This document shows positions 25,575 to 36,217 of a stretch of DNA of 64,000 nucleotides, one piece after another; the stretch's first letter is position 1; each line of letters starts with the position of its first letter. Location of the stretch: positions 1-64,000 of the forward strand of contig JAQSWS010000008.1 in NCBI GenBank assembly GCA_029266495.1. The letters are read 5' to 3'. The stretch comes from Rariglobus sp. (GTDB lineage Bacteria; Verrucomicrobiota; Verrucomicrobiia; Opitutales; Opitutaceae). Below the pieces are notes generated by a model. It was not told the origin of the DNA, did no database searches, and worked only from the letters and a program-made list of their open reading frames with translations. A program made the translations under genes and the position numbers.

Positions 25575-28500
25575 TCAGGATGCGCTGAGCATCTCTTGCA
25601 TGCGACGGCGCTTGGTTTCAAGCGCCTGTTCTTTCGCGGCGTGCGCGGCGATCTCGGCCTCCATCGCCTGACGGTCCGCCGTCAGCAGAGCCTGGGCGTT
25701 TTGCAAGGCCGTGAGATCCTTCTTAAGCTGGGCGATCTGGGCGGCGTGTTGTTTCTCGCCTTCGGCGAGCTCCGCTTCGCGCTTGGCCAGCCCGGAGGTT
25801 TTCTGGTCAAAGGCGGTCTTGGCGGCATCCAGTGAAGCCTGCTCCTCCTCGGCGGCGGCCGCATCGGCCTCCAGTCGCGAGCGCAGGGCGGCGGTTTCTT
25901 TTTCGCGGGCGGCGAGAGCCTGCTCGCGAGCCACCAGAGCGGCGGTGGCCTGGGCCGCTTTTTTCTCCGTGGCGGCGGCCTTGGCCTCGGTCTCGGCCGC
26001 GGCGGTTTCGCGGGCCGTGATCGTCTGCTCCTGCGTGGACAGTTTTTTCTCGCGCTTGGCGAGTTCCGCCGACCGGACCTCTGCCTCGGCTTGCGCCTCC
26101 TCCAGACCCGCGATGTCGGCTTCGACCCGCGCGGTCTCAGAAACGAGCTTCGCCTGGGCTGCCTTGATTTCTTCCCTCGCGGTGCGGATTTGCGCCTGAT
26201 CCTTTTCCGCCTCGGCGCGCATCTTTTCCAACGAGGCGAGTTCCTTGGCGAGACGGGCCTTTTCCGCGAGCTGCTCGGCTTCGGCTGTGGAAATCTTTTC
26301 CTCGTTCACCATCAGCGTCTGCTCACGCTTGACGAGCCGGCTCATTTGCTCGGACAGGGCCTTTTCACGGGCGGCCACATCGGTCGCCTGCTTCTTGATC
26401 TCGGCCTGGGCCTCCTCGAGACCGGCGGCGTCCGCCTCCACCCGCGCGGCCTCGGCGGTGAGCTTCGCCTGCGCAGCCTTGAGCTCGTCGCGCATCGCCT
26501 GCGCCTGCGCGCGGTCCTTCTCGGCCTCGGCGCGGGTTTTCTCAATCGAGGCAAACTCCTTCGCCAGGCGGGCTTTCTCCGCAAGCTGAGCCGCCTCAAT
26601 CGTTGAAATTTTCTCCTCGTTTGCGGCCAGGGCCTTCTCGCGCTCGGCGATTTTGCCGGATTGCTCCGCGAGCGTTTTCTCGCGACGCGCCAGCTCGGCG
26701 GTCTGCTTTTTCATCCCGGCTTCCGCTTCTTCCAAACCGGCGGCATCCGCTTCGACGCGCGCGGCCTCCGCGGCCAGTTTTGTCTGCGCGGCCTTGAGCT
26801 CCTCGCGCGCCGTCTGGACCTGTGCACGGTCCTTCTCCATGTCGCCCCGCGCCTTTTCAAGTGCGACGGCTTCCTTCGCAAGGCGGGATTTTTCCGCGAG
26901 TTGCTCCGCCTCGGTGGTCGAAATTTTCTCCTCGTTCAGCGACACCGCCTTCTCGCGCTCGGCGATCTTGGCAAGCTGCCCCGCCAGTGTTTTTTCGCGG
27001 GCGGCCAGATCGGCCGCTTGTTTCTTGGTGGCGGCTTCCGCCTCTTCCAGGCCGGCGGCATCGGCTTCGACGCGCGCGGCCTCCGCGGTGAGTTTCGCCT
27101 GCGCAGCCTTGAGTTCTTCGCGCGCGACCTGGGCTTGCGCACGATCCTTCTCAACGTCCGCACGGGTCTTTTCCAGCGCGGCAAGCTCCTTTGCCAGGCG
27201 GGCTTTTTCCGCCTGCACCGCGGCTTCGGCACTCGCCTGTTTCGCCTCGCCCGCCGCCAGGGCCTTTTCGCGATCGACGATTTTTGCCGATTGCTCGGCA
27301 AGGGCTTTTTCACGTCCCGCCACCGCGGCGGTCTGCTTCTTCACCTCCGCCTGCGCCTCTTCCAGGCCGGCGGAGTCCGCCTCCACCCGCGCGATTTCGG
27401 ATGCGAGCTTCGTCTGCGCGGCCTTGAGTTCGTCGCGCGTGGTCTGGGCCTGCGCACGGTCTTTCTCCACCTCGGCGCGGGTTTTTTCCAGCGCTGCAAG
27501 TTCCTTCGTCAGGCGGGCCTTTTCCGCAAGCTGATCAGCTTCGGTGGCGGACAGTTTTTGCTCGGCGGTCGCGAGGGCTTTTTCGCGGGCGCTGAGTTTG
27601 TCCACCTGCTCCGCCAGCGTTTTTTCACGACGGGCCACTTCGGCAATCTGCTTTTTCGCCTCGGCCTGCGCTTCTTCAAGCCCGGCAGCGTCGGCCTCCA
27701 CGCGGGCGCTTTCGGCGGCAAGTTTGGCTTGTGCGGCTTTTAATTCCTCACGGGCGGACTGGAGCTGCGCATGGTCCTTTTCCGCGTCGGCGCGCGCCTT
27801 GTCGAGCGCGGCGGCCTCCTTCGCAAGCCGGGCCTTCTCGGCAAGTTGTTCGGCCTCGGCCGTGGAAATTTTTTGTTCGCTGGCAGCGAGGGTCTTTTCG
27901 CGGGCGCCGAGTTTGTCCACCTGCTCCGTGAGTGCTTTTTCACGACGGGTCACTTCGGCCGTCTGCTTTTTCGCCTCGGCCTGGGCTTCTTCAAGCCCGG
28001 CGGCATCGGCTTCAACGCGGGCGCTTTCGGCGGCAAGCTTGGCCTGCGCGGCTTTTAACTCTTCGCGCGCAGTCTGGACTTGCAGACGATCTTTTTCCGC
28101 TTCGGCACGGGACTTGGCGAGCGCGGCAACCTCCTTGGCGAGACGATCCCGTTCCTCCTGCTGATCGGCCTCGGCAGAGGAGATTTTCTCCTCGTTCACC
28201 ATCAGGTTCTGTTCGCGCTCGATGAGCTTGGCCATCTGCGAAGCCAGCGCCTTTTCCCGGCGGGCAATCTCCGTCGACTGCTTTTTCACCTCGGTCTGCG
28301 TGGACTCCAGCGCGGCGCTCTCCGCCTCGATGCGAGCGGTCTCGCCGGCGAGTCGCGCCTGCTCGGCGTCAAATTCGGCACGGGCCTTCAGCTGGGCGGC
28401 GTGCGCGGCATCGATGGTCTCGCGCAATTTCGCAATCGCCGCTTTTTCCTCGGCCAGACGGGCCTGCTCAAGGGGCAGGTCCTTCTGCGCGTCTTCAAAT

Positions 28501-29387
28501 TTCTTCCGGTCTGCGGCGAGGGTCTTCTCGCGGGAAGCCAGCATTTGCTCCGCGGCCTCGAACTCGGCGCGGACTTCCTCATGGGCGCTCACGGCCTTGG
28601 CATGAAGGGCGGTGGCCTGCGCAAGTTCCTTCTCCTTCTTCGCAAGGGCGGTGGCCGCCTGGCTCGCGGCGGCCTGGGCCGCCTCGAGCTCGGCCCGCGC
28701 GGCGCGAACGGCTTCTTCCTCGGCAGCCTGACGGGTTTTCTCGGCGGCCAAGGCAGCCTCCCGCTCGGAGAGCTCCTGGTCACGTTCCGCAAGCTCCTTG
28801 GTTCGCGAACCGCTGGTGGCGGCGGCAAGGTGCTGCTTCTCCAGCGCTTCCTTCAACTCGTGGCCGAGGCGGTCGCACTCCGCGCGCAGGGTTTTTAATT
28901 CACGATCATCCGCCGCAGTGGCCTTGCCCGACGGAGCCGGGCGCGGCGTGGTTCCGTCTTCCGCCAGGAAAAGCGTGAGCGGCGAACGGCAATGACGTAA
29001 AAAAATCCCGGCTTCATCCGAGAAAGCCGGCTTCAGCAATTCGTCGGCACGGGCCAGCAACGCGGCAAGGTTGACAGGCGGGTGAAAAAGATCGCGCACG
29101 CCCAGACGGATCGCCTTGACGATGAAATCGAGCTGCGGCTTCGCGCAAAGCAGCACAATGTGCGCATCATGTTGATGGCCACGAATACGTTCCACCAACT
29201 CAAGCGCGCCGTCATCCTTGGTCCGTGCGTCACAGACAATCAGGTTGAATTTTTCACCCTGAAACGTCGTGGCAAGGTCCTCTTCGCCCGCTATTTCCCG
29301 GTCATATAATCCACCGGGGGTTGCGATCAATGCTCTGGCATGGAAGACGACGGAGCCCGTCCTGACTAGAAGGAGTTTGGCCGACAC
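25575..29387 (-). CDS. Pseudo-receiver domain with a giant 105-residue-repeat coiled coil
   Basis: The product has 1270 residues. Residues 1-120 fold like a response-regulator receiver: FNLIVCDART puts Asp53 at the phosphoacceptor position, and HIVLLCAK and GVRDLFHPPV follow the beta4/beta5 pattern. The usual acidic pair near the N-terminus is absent (LLLVRTG), and the conserved Lys is replaced by His102, so it is probably a non-phosphorylated pseudo-receiver. Residues ~160-1260 are an almost unbroken coiled coil rich in Ala, Glu, Lys and Arg. Within it about seven units of exactly 105 residues (15 heptads) repeat from ~351 to ~1110, each with ARVEADAAGLEEAQAE-like and EKARLAKE-like blocks. 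At 1.5 angstrom per residue the rod would be about 165 nm long. It lies 33 bases upstream of the PilM-like gene and is probably co-transcribed. A scaffold or cytoskeletal role is inferred. Confidence 0.85.
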   Translation of the reverse strand: MSAKLLLVRTGSVVFHARALIATPGGLYDREIAGEEDLATTFQGEKFNLIVCDARTKDDGALELVERIRGHQHDAHIVLLCAKPQLDFIVKAIRLGVRDLFHPPVNLAALLARADELLKPAFSDEAGIFLRHCRSPLTLFLAEDGTTPRPAPSGKATAADDRELKTLRAECDRLGHELKEALEKQHLAAATSGSRTKELAERDQELSEREAALAAEKTRQAAEEEAVRAARAELEAAQAAASQAATALAKKEKELAQATALHAKAVSAHEEVRAEFEAAEQMLASREKTLAADRKKFEDAQKDLPLEQARLAEEKAAIAKLRETIDAAHAAQLKARAEFDAEQARLAGETARIEAESAALESTQTEVKKQSTEIARREKALASQMAKLIEREQNLMVNEEKISSAEADQQEERDRLAKEVAALAKSRAEAEKDRLQVQTAREELKAAQAKLAAESARVEADAAGLEEAQAEAKKQTAEVTRREKALTEQVDKLGAREKTLAASEQKISTAEAEQLAEKARLAKEAAALDKARADAEKDHAQLQSAREELKAAQAKLAAESARVEADAAGLEEAQAEAKKQIAEVARREKTLAEQVDKLSAREKALATAEQKLSATEADQLAEKARLTKELAALEKTRAEVEKDRAQAQTTRDELKAAQTKLASEIARVEADSAGLEEAQAEVKKQTAAVAGREKALAEQSAKIVDREKALAAGEAKQASAEAAVQAEKARLAKELAALEKTRADVEKDRAQAQVAREELKAAQAKLTAEAARVEADAAGLEEAEAATKKQAADLAAREKTLAGQLAKIAEREKAVSLNEEKISTTEAEQLAEKSRLAKEAVALEKARGDMEKDRAQVQTAREELKAAQTKLAAEAARVEADAAGLEEAEAGMKKQTAELARREKTLAEQSGKIAEREKALAANEEKISTIEAAQLAEKARLAKEFASIEKTRAEAEKDRAQAQAMRDELKAAQAKLTAEAARVEADAAGLEEAQAEIKKQATDVAAREKALSEQMSRLVKREQTLMVNEEKISTAEAEQLAEKARLAKELASLEKMRAEAEKDQAQIRTAREEIKAAQAKLVSETARVEADIAGLEEAQAEAEVRSAELAKREKKLSTQEQTITARETAAAETEAKAAATEKKAAQATAALVAREQALAAREKETAALRSRLEADAAAAEEEQASLDAAKTAFDQKTSGLAKREAELAEGEKQHAAQIAQLKKDLTALQNAQALLTADRQAMEAEIAAHAAKEQALETKRRRMQEMLSAS
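26058..28337 (-). repeat. Tandem 315-bp repeat inside the coiled-coil gene
   Basis: The units encode residues about 351-1110 of the coiled-coil protein. The segment for ARVEAD recurs at residues 456, 561, 666, 771, 876, 981 and 1086, a period of exactly 105 codons or 315 bases; a diverged first unit starts at 351. Units differ by scattered substitutions with no change of length, so heptad phase is kept throughout. Confidence 0.85.
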
Positions 29388-29680
29388 GGGGTAAACGGGA
29401 TTATAAACTTACAGGGAACAAATTCGTGACAGGCCATAAAAGCACGCCCAAGCGGCCTCTCGCGCAACCCCAAAGTTCCCTCGACGCCCACTATTTTACA
29501 TTCCCTTACAGCAAGAGCGTGCAGAATACCCTTTATGAGTCAGGATTTTACCATGCGGATCGGGGCGCCCGGCGGTGCTTGGGGAGCACCATGCTTTACC
29601 AATGTTTTACCAAAGAGGATGTGCATTTTGAAGAATAGTAAAAAACGGATGCGTCGAGACCCACTTTCTGGCGTCGGATT

Positions 29681-30028
29681 TTAGCGGGATCCCGCCTTGC
29701 GCTTGCGTGTCGCGGCCGCCTTTCGCGCGCCACGTGAACGGGCGGGGGAGGGTTTCTTGCCCCGGCCCGAGCCCACGGCGCGATCTCGCGCTGCTTTTTT
29801 GCGTGTGGCGGCAGAGGTTTTGCCTTTTTTCGGCGCGGGCAACTTTACACCGGCGCGTCGCGCCTCGGAAAGCCCGATGGCGATGGCTTGCTTCCGGGAC
29901 TTGATGTCGGCGTCTCCCTTCTCGTAGCGGCGCATCTCCTCTTTGACGAACTCGCCCGCCTGCGTGGTGGGTTTCTTTCCCGCGCGCGCTTTGCGGCGTG
30001 CGCGCTGGACGGTTTTTTTGGTGGGCAT
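29681..30028 (-). CDS. Small basic protein with a DUF6496-like core
   Basis: From the ATG at 30028 the product has 115 residues; an ATG at 30046 would add six. It is very rich in Lys and Arg. The core GEFVKEEMRRYEKGD and SRKQAIAIGLSEARRAGVKLP matches my memory of the DUF6496 family, which occurs in small cytosolic proteins. The C-terminal half is a low-complexity basic tail (KKAARDRAVGSGRGKK and KAAATRKRKAG) resembling histone H1-like tails. DNA or RNA binding is plausible from charge alone. It is a monocistronic-looking minus-strand gene between the coiled-coil gene and the membrane coiled-coil gene. Confidence 0.7.
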   Translation of the reverse strand: MPTKKTVQRARRKARAGKKPTTQAGEFVKEEMRRYEKGDADIKSRKQAIAIGLSEARRAGVKLPAPKKGKTSAATRKKAARDRAVGSGRGKKPSPARSRGARKAAATRKRKAGSR

Positions 30029-30091
30029 GGGGTAAGACGTTCGCACACAGAACGCATCGCCGCCCTCTGGTTCCCTCGGTCGATGATGCGA

Positions 30092-31174
30092 TCAAACGCG
30101 ACCTGCGTCCATAGCCTCCGCCAGAGCGGAGTATCCGTCGCTCGGAATATAAAAAGGATCCATGATCGTTTCTTTGCGAATGGAGGCCGGAGGCTGCTCC
30201 TCCAGCGAGGGTTGCACGGAAACAGCCAAAACCGTTTCTTCGCGGGCCGCGATCACGGGAGCCTCCGAGTCTGCCTTGCCTTCGCCCGAATCCGCCACGG
30301 GAACCATCACAACCGGGTCAGGCCCGGAGGCGTTCTCCGTGATCGAAGGTGCGACGAAGCACTCCGGGTGCTTCACCCGCTCCAACTGCTCCGCGAGCAG
30401 GCCGAGCGTAGCGTCCAACCCGGCAAGTCGCGACGCGAGCGCGTCGGTCGTGGCGGCCAGCCGCAGTTCAGCCTCGGTGGTGAGACGCTGGACGTGCGCT
30501 TCGATTTGCGCCGGCGCGGCGGCAAATCGTTCTTCCAATCCTTCGCGTGCAACCTGGGCGCTTGCGACCGCTGCGGGAATCGCCGCGAGCGCCGCCGCGA
30601 GGGCGGTGTGCCTTTCACGCAAATCCGTCTCCATACGAGCGAAACCGGCAAGCGTCTGTTCCAATCCGGACGCAATGACCGCGGACTGGCCGGCACGGCT
30701 GACGAGCGACGCCTCTTGTTCCGCGGCACGTTCTTCACGTGCCTGCGCGCCGGCTTCGGCTTGATCAAGGCGGCGGGCAAACGCGTCGATCTTCTCTTGG
30801 AAAACCGCTGGCAGGCGCTCGGCGGCGGCGATGTTGCGCGAGGCGAGCCCGGCGGCGTCCTCCAGCCCCGTCGCGGCGGCAGCCCACTGCGCGCCCCAGC
30901 GCGACGCGGTCGCGGTCGAGGAGGTCACGAGATCGGCAAGTTCACGCTGACGCTCCGCCAGCGCGGCTTCGCGTTCACGAGCATCATTGAACACGAACGG
31001 CAACACCGTCAGCACCGCGCCGAGGCAGGTGCAAACCACCACCCCCAGCAAAGATCCGTCCGCGAGCTCCCCGGGAGCCCGCCAGGCAATGAAGGACGCT
31101 GCAAACAGCAGCACGCCATCGGCGGCGAGGAACGGAACGAGAGACAAGGGACGCGACGGAACGGAATGGCTCAT
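30092..31174 (-). CDS. Membrane protein with a long cytoplasmic coiled coil
   Basis: The product has 360 residues. Two membrane segments at about 12-31 (PFLAADGVLLFAASFIAW) and 42-61 (LLGVVVCTCLGAVLTVLPFVF) form an N-terminal hairpin. Residues about 65-270 are a helical, coiled-coil-type region rich in Ala, Glu, Gln and Arg (NDAREREAALAERQRELADL at its start). The tail is acidic and Pro/Val-rich and ends in a short motif, MDPFYIPSDGYSALAEAMDAG. No known domain was recognised. The layout (hairpin plus long rod) is like that of proteins that position complexes at the membrane. It follows EngB on the same strand with a 137-base gap containing a palindrome, so it probably has its own transcript. 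Confidence 0.75.
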   Translation of the reverse strand: MSHSVPSRPLSLVPFLAADGVLLFAASFIAWRAPGELADGSLLGVVVCTCLGAVLTVLPFVFNDAREREAALAERQRELADLVTSSTATASRWGAQWAAAATGLEDAAGLASRNIAAAERLPAVFQEKIDAFARRLDQAEAGAQAREERAAEQEASLVSRAGQSAVIASGLEQTLAGFARMETDLRERHTALAAALAAIPAAVASAQVAREGLEERFAAAPAQIEAHVQRLTTEAELRLAATTDALASRLAGLDATLGLLAEQLERVKHPECFVAPSITENASGPDPVVMVPVADSGEGKADSEAPVIAAREETVLAVSVQPSLEEQPPASIRKETIMDPFYIPSDGYSALAEAMDAGRV

Positions 31175-31240
31175 GCGACAAAAATAAGGAGCCTTGTTGG
31201 TGCCTCAGTGGCGCCGCTTTTCAAGGGTGAAGGTGCGGCA

Positions 31241-31267
31241 GGTTTGTCACCTATTAGGTGACAAACC
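31241..31267. repeat. Palindrome family, copy 2 (possible terminator)
   Basis: A perfect 27-base palindrome with the core GTCACCTATTAGGTGAC flanked by GGTTT and AAACC. It lies 45 bases after the end of the engB gene and upstream of the membrane coiled-coil gene, both on the minus strand. The core is identical to copy 1 at 18855-18887. Confidence 0.8.
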
Positions 31268-31311
31268 CGCCGGGTCGAAGACCGCTCACTGCAGCAGGAC
31301 GCAAGCGGGCC

Positions 31312-31917
31312 TCACGCGCCCTTCGCGGCAACCAGCTCTGCCGCGATAAAGTCCAGAATCTCGGTGCGGCCGTTCTTCTTGGTCGAGGAACTGGTGAAGA
31401 TCGACGGCGGCTTGGCGATGAAATCGGTGAGCGCTTGTTTGAAGAGGGAGATGTTCGACTGCACCACGGAATGGGAGACCTTGTCCGTCTTCGTGAACAC
31501 CAGCGAAAACTCCACGTCCACACCCGTGAGCCACCGAAGAAACTCCAGGTCGATGCGCTGCGGAGTGAGCCGTGAATCGATCAGCACAAACAAGTGAACG
31601 AGGACGTCGCGTTTCTCAATGTAGTTGGCGACCGCCTCATTGAAGTCGGCGCGTTCCTCGCGATTGACCTTCGCGAATCCATAGCCGGGCAAATCGACCA
31701 GGCACCAGTTCGTGTTGATCCGGAAAAAATTGATGAGCTTCGTCTTGCCCGGCGTGACGGAAGCCTTGGCGAGGGCGTTGCGTTCCGTGAGCAGGTTGAT
31801 GAGCGAAGACTTGCCCACGTTTGAACGGCCGATGAAGGCGAACTCCGGAAGCGTCCAGCGCGGGGCGGTGGCGATCGTCGCTGCGCTGGTCTCGAATTCG
31901 GCGGATTTGATCTTCAT
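31312..31917 (-). CDS. engB: Ribosome biogenesis GTPase EngB/YsxC
   Basis: The product has 201 residues, the usual length for the YihA/YsxC/EngB family, which assists maturation of the large ribosomal subunit in the cytoplasm. GTPase motifs are intact: G1 GRSNVGKSS (30-38), a G2 threonine in SVTPGKTK (53-60), G3 DLPGYG (75-80), G4 TKTD (142-145) and a G5 region TSSSTKKNG. The family-typical DLPGYGFAKV and the WxxLL-type helices are present. A palindrome lies just after its stop. The upstream gap to the next gene on the minus strand is 119 bases, so it may be transcribed alone. Confidence 0.95.
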   Translation of the reverse strand: MKIKSAEFETSAATIATAPRWTLPEFAFIGRSNVGKSSLINLLTERNALAKASVTPGKTKLINFFRINTNWCLVDLPGYGFAKVNREERADFNEAVANYIEKRDVLVHLFVLIDSRLTPQRIDLEFLRWLTGVDVEFSLVFTKTDKVSHSVVQSNISLFKQALTDFIAKPPSIFTSSSTKKNGRTEILDFIAAELVAAKGA

Positions 31918-32036
31918 GGGCTCTACAGGAAGACGACGACGCCCACAGGCAAGCTATCCGTCGTCCGCGCGCGCAGGGTCGGGCGCGGGCCGCACCGTGC
32001 CCAACCCGTGGAAAATCGAGGGCGAGGAGCGCTTTA

Positions 32037-32483
32037 TCAATACACCACCGCCGGTGCCAGCGGCCGGTCCGACAAGGTGAACTTGAGCGTGCCCGCGCTG
32101 TTCGATTGCAGCGCCGAGAACACGAATTCCAAATTGGGATCGGAAGGCACAATCGAGTCCGTGAACGTGGTGCCTTGAAATTCGCGCAGCAGCACCCGTC
32201 CGTAATTGGCAGACTTCCGTTCGTAGATCGAAACAGTCACCGGGACCGGGGAAACGATCTGGTAATACAGCCGGTCGCCGACATCGGCGGTGACTTGTTG
32301 AGTGGAACTGACGTTCAGGTTTTGCGGACCGGTGGAGGCACTCACCTGAGTGTTGCCGACCGGCACATCATACGTGACCGGATAATGGACGACGGGGCGC
32401 CGCTCAACCGGAGTGGTGCAGCCGGCAAGCAGCCCGAGCGCGAGCGCGGCCAGGGAGGAAATCGAAACGCGATAAGTTTTCAT
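32037..32483 (-). CDS. Small lipoprotein
   Basis: The product has 148 residues. A lipoprotein signal peptide ends in the lipobox LLAGC with Cys22 as the lipid-bearing residue. The residues after it are TTPVERR, without Asp at +2. The mature part is beta-type with little charge (VGDRLYYQIVSPVPVTVSIYE). No known domain was recognised. It is 33 bases downstream of the PPOX-like gene on the same strand and may share its transcript. A function is not assigned. Confidence 0.78.
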   Translation of the reverse strand: MKTYRVSISSLAALALGLLAGCTTPVERRPVVHYPVTYDVPVGNTQVSASTGPQNLNVSSTQQVTADVGDRLYYQIVSPVPVTVSIYERKSANYGRVLLREFQGTTFTDSIVPSDPNLEFVFSALQSNSAGTLKFTLSDRPLAPAVVY

Positions 32484-32516
32484 GGGGATATGAGTCGGGG
32501 GTTAACTTCGGCGCCA

Positions 32517-35214
<2,698 letters not shown>

Positions 35215-35267
35215 ACCCCTTCCCCGCCACGGCCACCGCCAGCCAGCGCGGCCGCCAACAAATCGGG

Positions 35268-35290
35268 TTTGTCACTTAATAAGTGACAAA
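35268..35290. repeat. Palindrome family, copy 3 (variant core)
   Basis: A perfect 23-base palindrome with core GTCACTTAATAAGTGAC flanked by TTT and AAA. Relative to copies 1 and 2, a C-G pair in the arm is replaced by T-A on both sides and the central base is A, so symmetry is kept. It lies between the convergent ends of the tgt fusion gene and the small minus-strand gene at 35323, where it could terminate both. Confidence 0.78.
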
Positions 35291-35322
35291 TACTCCGGTC
35301 GTTTTTTTGGCGGGATAAGCTG

Positions 35323-35544
35323 TTATTTTTTTACCGGAATGTGCGCCGCCTGACGCAGCGTCTCGGCCTTGGAGATCTTCAGGCCATGGGCGAGTTTGTT
35401 CAGCCGCGAAGCGTCGGCCGGACTGAGCAGCGTCGAGCGCTCCGTGCCGTCGCGGTCCACCCAGTCGACGCGGTGCGGTTTTTGCCGCGAGGTTTTCACC
35501 AGGTCGGTCAGGAACGTCAGCTCGTCTTCAGGAAGGTTGATCAT
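35323..35544 (-). CDS. Small hypothetical protein
   Basis: From the ATG at 35544 the product has 73 residues; an upstream ATG at 35580 would add twelve. The sequence is well balanced in charge and hydrophobic residues (INLPEDELTFLTDLVKTSR, then VDWVDRDGTERSTLL), ending in a helix-turn-like HGLKISKAETLRQAA. No domain was recognised. It lies 6 bases downstream of the membrane-protein gene if the longer start is used, so the two are likely one transcript. Confidence 0.55.
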   Translation of the reverse strand: MINLPEDELTFLTDLVKTSRQKPHRVDWVDRDGTERSTLLSPADASRLNKLAHGLKISKAETLRQAAHIPVKK

Positions 35545-35586
35545 GTCAGGCGAGTTGAGCGCCCCGGCCCGCCGCGTCAATGGCCC

Positions 35587-36054
35587 TCATACCGGTGCGA
35601 TCGCGATCACCAGCCCCACCACCGCGCCAAACACGATGTGCCCTGCGAAATGCGACAGAAACACGACCGGTGTCACGTTGCGGAATTCCGCCAGCGGATG
35701 GTTGTCCGATACCACCCACGTAAGCCCGAGGCTCACCACCAACCCGTGAAAAAATCCAAAACCCGCGCCCGCGAACAACGCATGCGGCCAGGCGGTGAGT
35801 TCCAGGCGCACCATGAGCATCGTGTAAAACAGCCCGAACACGACCGCCGCCGCCAGATACACCAAAATCCCCGTCGGGAGCGCATTTTCTCGCGACCGGG
35901 TGATCAGGCTCCCCACCGCCACGACCATGCCTCTGGTGGGCGGCCCCGCCCGTTCGATCAACCGCATCGCCATCCACATTGCACCCGCGCCGAGCAGGCC
36001 CGCCAGAATCGCATAAAAAACAGCCTCCGCCGTGATCATCATTGTGTTCATCAC
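35587..36054 (-). CDS. Four-helix membrane protein of unknown function
   Basis: The product has 155 residues. Four hydrophobic segments are visible: about 10-31 (AVFYAILAGLLGAGAMWMAM), 63-82 (ILVYLAAAVVFGLFYTML), 90-113 (HALFAGAGFGFFHGLVVSLG) and 131-153 (VFLSHFAGHIVFGAVVGLVI). The central loop is short and mildly basic. His104 and His137 fall in membrane segments, which is uncommon. There is no signal peptide. The family is unknown to me. It is followed by a small gene on the same strand and is divergent from the polyphosphate enzyme gene. Confidence 0.72.
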   Translation of the reverse strand: MMNTMMITAEAVFYAILAGLLGAGAMWMAMRLIERAGPPTRGMVVAVGSLITRSRENALPTGILVYLAAAVVFGLFYTMLMVRLELTAWPHALFAGAGFGFFHGLVVSLGLTWVVSDNHPLAEFRNVTPVVFLSHFAGHIVFGAVVGLVIAIAPV

Positions 36055-36217
36055 TGCCTCCGGGGTTGGGTTAAACGAGGCCGGCGTCAGACACCCGGCT
36101 TGTTATGAATACTATGCACGGGAATCCGCCCGGTGCCACCGATTTTTTGTCTTCGTTACATATACCTGGCAAACACGTCTCGACACCTCTCGCCCCCCGC
36201 TGCTCTCTTTTCCCCCC

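Noticed and set aside
25711-28164. Ser/Ala/Arg-rich plus-strand frames opposite the coiled-coil gene
   Set aside because: They repeat with the same 315-base period only because the coiled-coil gene does; translation gives low-complexity Ser/Phe/Ala strings.
26058-28337. Regular DNA repeats considered as a CRISPR-like array
   Set aside because: The period is 315 bases with no short repeats and spacers, and the region is a continuous coding frame for a coiled coil.
29426-29638. 70-codon plus-strand frame between the coiled-coil gene and the basic protein gene
   Set aside because: No motif, no upstream signal, and it covers the likely promoter region of the coiled-coil gene.
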